Below are positions 33,561 through 34,300 of a stretch of DNA of 34,300 bases, one piece after another. The stretch comes from Propionibacterium sp. (GTDB taxonomy: Bacteria > Actinomycetota > Actinomycetes > Propionibacteriales > Propionibacteriaceae), in assembly GCA_012839035.1 (NCBI GenBank), contig DUOB01000020.1, forward strand, positions 1 through 34,300. Direction: 5' to 3'. The number at the start of each line of letters is the position of its first letter. Position 1 is the first letter of the stretch. A model generated the notes under the pieces. It did no database searches and was not told the origin of the DNA. It worked only from the letters and a program-made list of their open reading frames with translations. The position numbers were made by a program, and so were the translations under genes.

Positions 33561-33581
33561 TGCCGGCTGCCGGCTGCCGGC
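33561..33581. repeat. Three perfect tandem copies of TGCCGGC
   Basis: Copies at 33561-33567, 33568-33574 and 33575-33581 in the gap between divergent genes. Each holds the palindrome GCCGGC. Confidence 0.9.
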
Positions 33582-33641
33582 CAAAGTTCCGTCCGACCGT
33601 CCGAATAGGCTGACTCCGACCACCTATCGAAAGGATCTGCG

Positions 33642-34070
33642 ATGCCGATCATCAGCACCACGAGCGTCTATGTCGATGATCAGGACAAGGCGCTGGCGTT
33701 CTATACGGAAAAGCTCGGATTCGTGGCCAAGACCGATGTCACCGCGGGGGAATATCGGTGGCTGACCGTCGTGAGCGATGTGTTTCCCGACGGCGTCGAG
33801 CTGGTGCTCGAGCCCGACGCACATCCGGCAGCGAAAACGTTCAAGGAGGCGCTGGTCGCGGACGGCATCCCGTTCAACAGCTTCATCGTCCCGGATGTCG
33901 ACGCCATCCACGAGTCGCTCACGGCGCAGGGGGTGGAGTTCACCCAGCCGCCGACGGACATGGGCCCTGTGCGGGTCGCCGTCCTCGACGACACCTGCGG
34001 CAACCTCATCCAGCTGACGGAGTTCAAGGCCGATGACGAAGAGGAGGCGCAGCCGGCCGATTCGGTGTGA
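33642..34070 (+). CDS. VOC-family protein
   Basis: A 142-residue vicinal-oxygen-chelate protein with two beta-alpha-beta-beta-beta halves (VYVDDQDKALAFYTEKLGF at the start; VPDVDAIHESLTAQGVEF in the second half; ending LDDTCGNLIQLTEF). Members include glyoxalase I, fosfomycin resistance enzymes and dioxygenases; this one is a generic extradiol/glyoxalase-type protein without assignable substrate. AAAGGA precedes the ATG by 6 bases. The acidic tail is probably disordered. This complete gene contrasts with the decayed VOC copy at 14960. Confidence 0.88.
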   Translation: MPIISTTSVYVDDQDKALAFYTEKLGFVAKTDVTAGEYRWLTVVSDVFPDGVELVLEPDAHPAAKTFKEALVADGIPFNSFIVPDVDAIHESLTAQGVEFTQPPTDMGPVRVAVLDDTCGNLIQLTEFKADDEEEAQPADSV

Positions 34071-34088
34071 GACCGGGCCGACCCGGTC
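34071..34088. terminator. Hairpin between convergent VOC and YceI genes
   Basis: A perfect 7-bp stem GACCGGG/CCCGGTC with a 4-base loop directly behind the VOC stop codon and 11 bases before the opposing stop. Confidence 0.6.
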
Positions 34089-34099
34089 ACTCCGGCCAG

Positions 34100-34300
34100 T
34101 TAGTCCTGTGGGAGCGCCACCGAGATCTCGATCAACGCGGCGTCGGCGAGACGGAGCGCACCGACCATGGTGCTGTAGGGCCTGATCCCATATCGGCTCT
34201 GTTTGAGCTCACCACCGAGGCGGAACCCTCCGTTGAGCGCAACGACCTGGAAACACTCCTCGCGGGTCTGACCGTTGAGGGTGAGGTCACCGGTGACCTC
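34100..34300 (-). CDS. YceI-family protein, C-terminal part
   Basis: The minus-strand frame is open to the window edge and closes with TAA at 34100-34102, giving 66 residues. EVTGDLTLNGQTRE, SRYGIRPYSTMVG and ALRLADAALIEISVAL match the C-terminal strands of the YceI lipocalin-like barrel, which binds isoprenoid quinone-type lipids. The GDLTLNGxTR strand and the RxxYGI turn are its hallmarks. The start and any signal peptide lie outside the window. Confidence 0.85.
   Translation of the reverse strand, partial: EVTGDLTLNGQTREECFQVVALNGGFRLGGELKQSRYGIRPYSTMVGALRLADAALIEISVALPQD

Overview
The window comes from a high-GC actinobacterium, most likely from the Propionibacteriales. This placement is an inference. 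It rests on a mutA-mutB-meaB methylmalonyl-CoA mutase operon, a mycothiol-type DinB-family enzyme, an ECF41-type sigma factor, tandem Cys-rich one-helix lipoprotein-like proteins, pervasive ATGA stop/start overlaps and several apparently leaderless promoters. No tRNA, rRNA, CRISPR array, IS element or phage gene was seen. The content is chromosomal core plus a patchwork of small regulated modules.

Layout. 1-3460: the C-terminal part of a P1B metal ATPase with a strong terminator, a zinc-independent quinone-type oxidoreductase, and a catalase with its own promoter and terminator. 3500-4830: a minus-strand cupin, a newly called 38-residue small protein behind a UUCG hairpin and an operator-like dyad, and a Lys/Ala-rich DNA-binding-like protein. 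4830-9636: a short-chain dehydrogenase, a GH13 amylase-family enzyme, a divergent pair of related AraC regulators and a nucleoside deaminase. 9636-11760: a diaminopropionate ammonia-lyase-like PLP enzyme, then an ArsR-SRPBCC two-gene operon under a promoter with a perfect dyad in its spacer. 11761-14797: a MacAB-like export operon (adaptor, ATPase, permease). 14960-16098: a decayed VOC gene and a dienelactone hydrolase.

16236-21360 is the methylmalonyl-CoA mutase operon (small subunit, large subunit, MeaB chaperone), with every junction an ATGA overlap. 21494-25825 holds two tandem membrane-anchored Cys-rich proteins followed by the TldD/TldE protease pair. 25938-26803 holds a CsoR-like operator, a PIG-L/LmbE deacetylase and what looks like a frameshifted, truncated rhodanese start. 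26823-28812 is an ECF41 sigma factor co-transcribed with an FAD oxidoreductase; upstream lies an exact match to the ECF41 promoter pattern, so the module is probably self-activating. 28912-29514 is a stand-alone trpF. 29583-30841 is a TetR/mycothiol-type enzyme pair. 30903-32593 is a membrane-anchored hydrolase divergent from a second TetR gene, with a 13-bp perfect inverted repeat over both promoters. The window ends with DUF4342, a histidine phosphatase, a VOC protein and a partial YceI protein.

The most notable items are the self-recognising ECF41 module, the CsoR-like operator with its PIG-L/broken-rhodanese operon and a matching dyad 21.6 kb away, and the Cys-rich pair next to TldDE. None of these is proven to be a new system from sequence alone.
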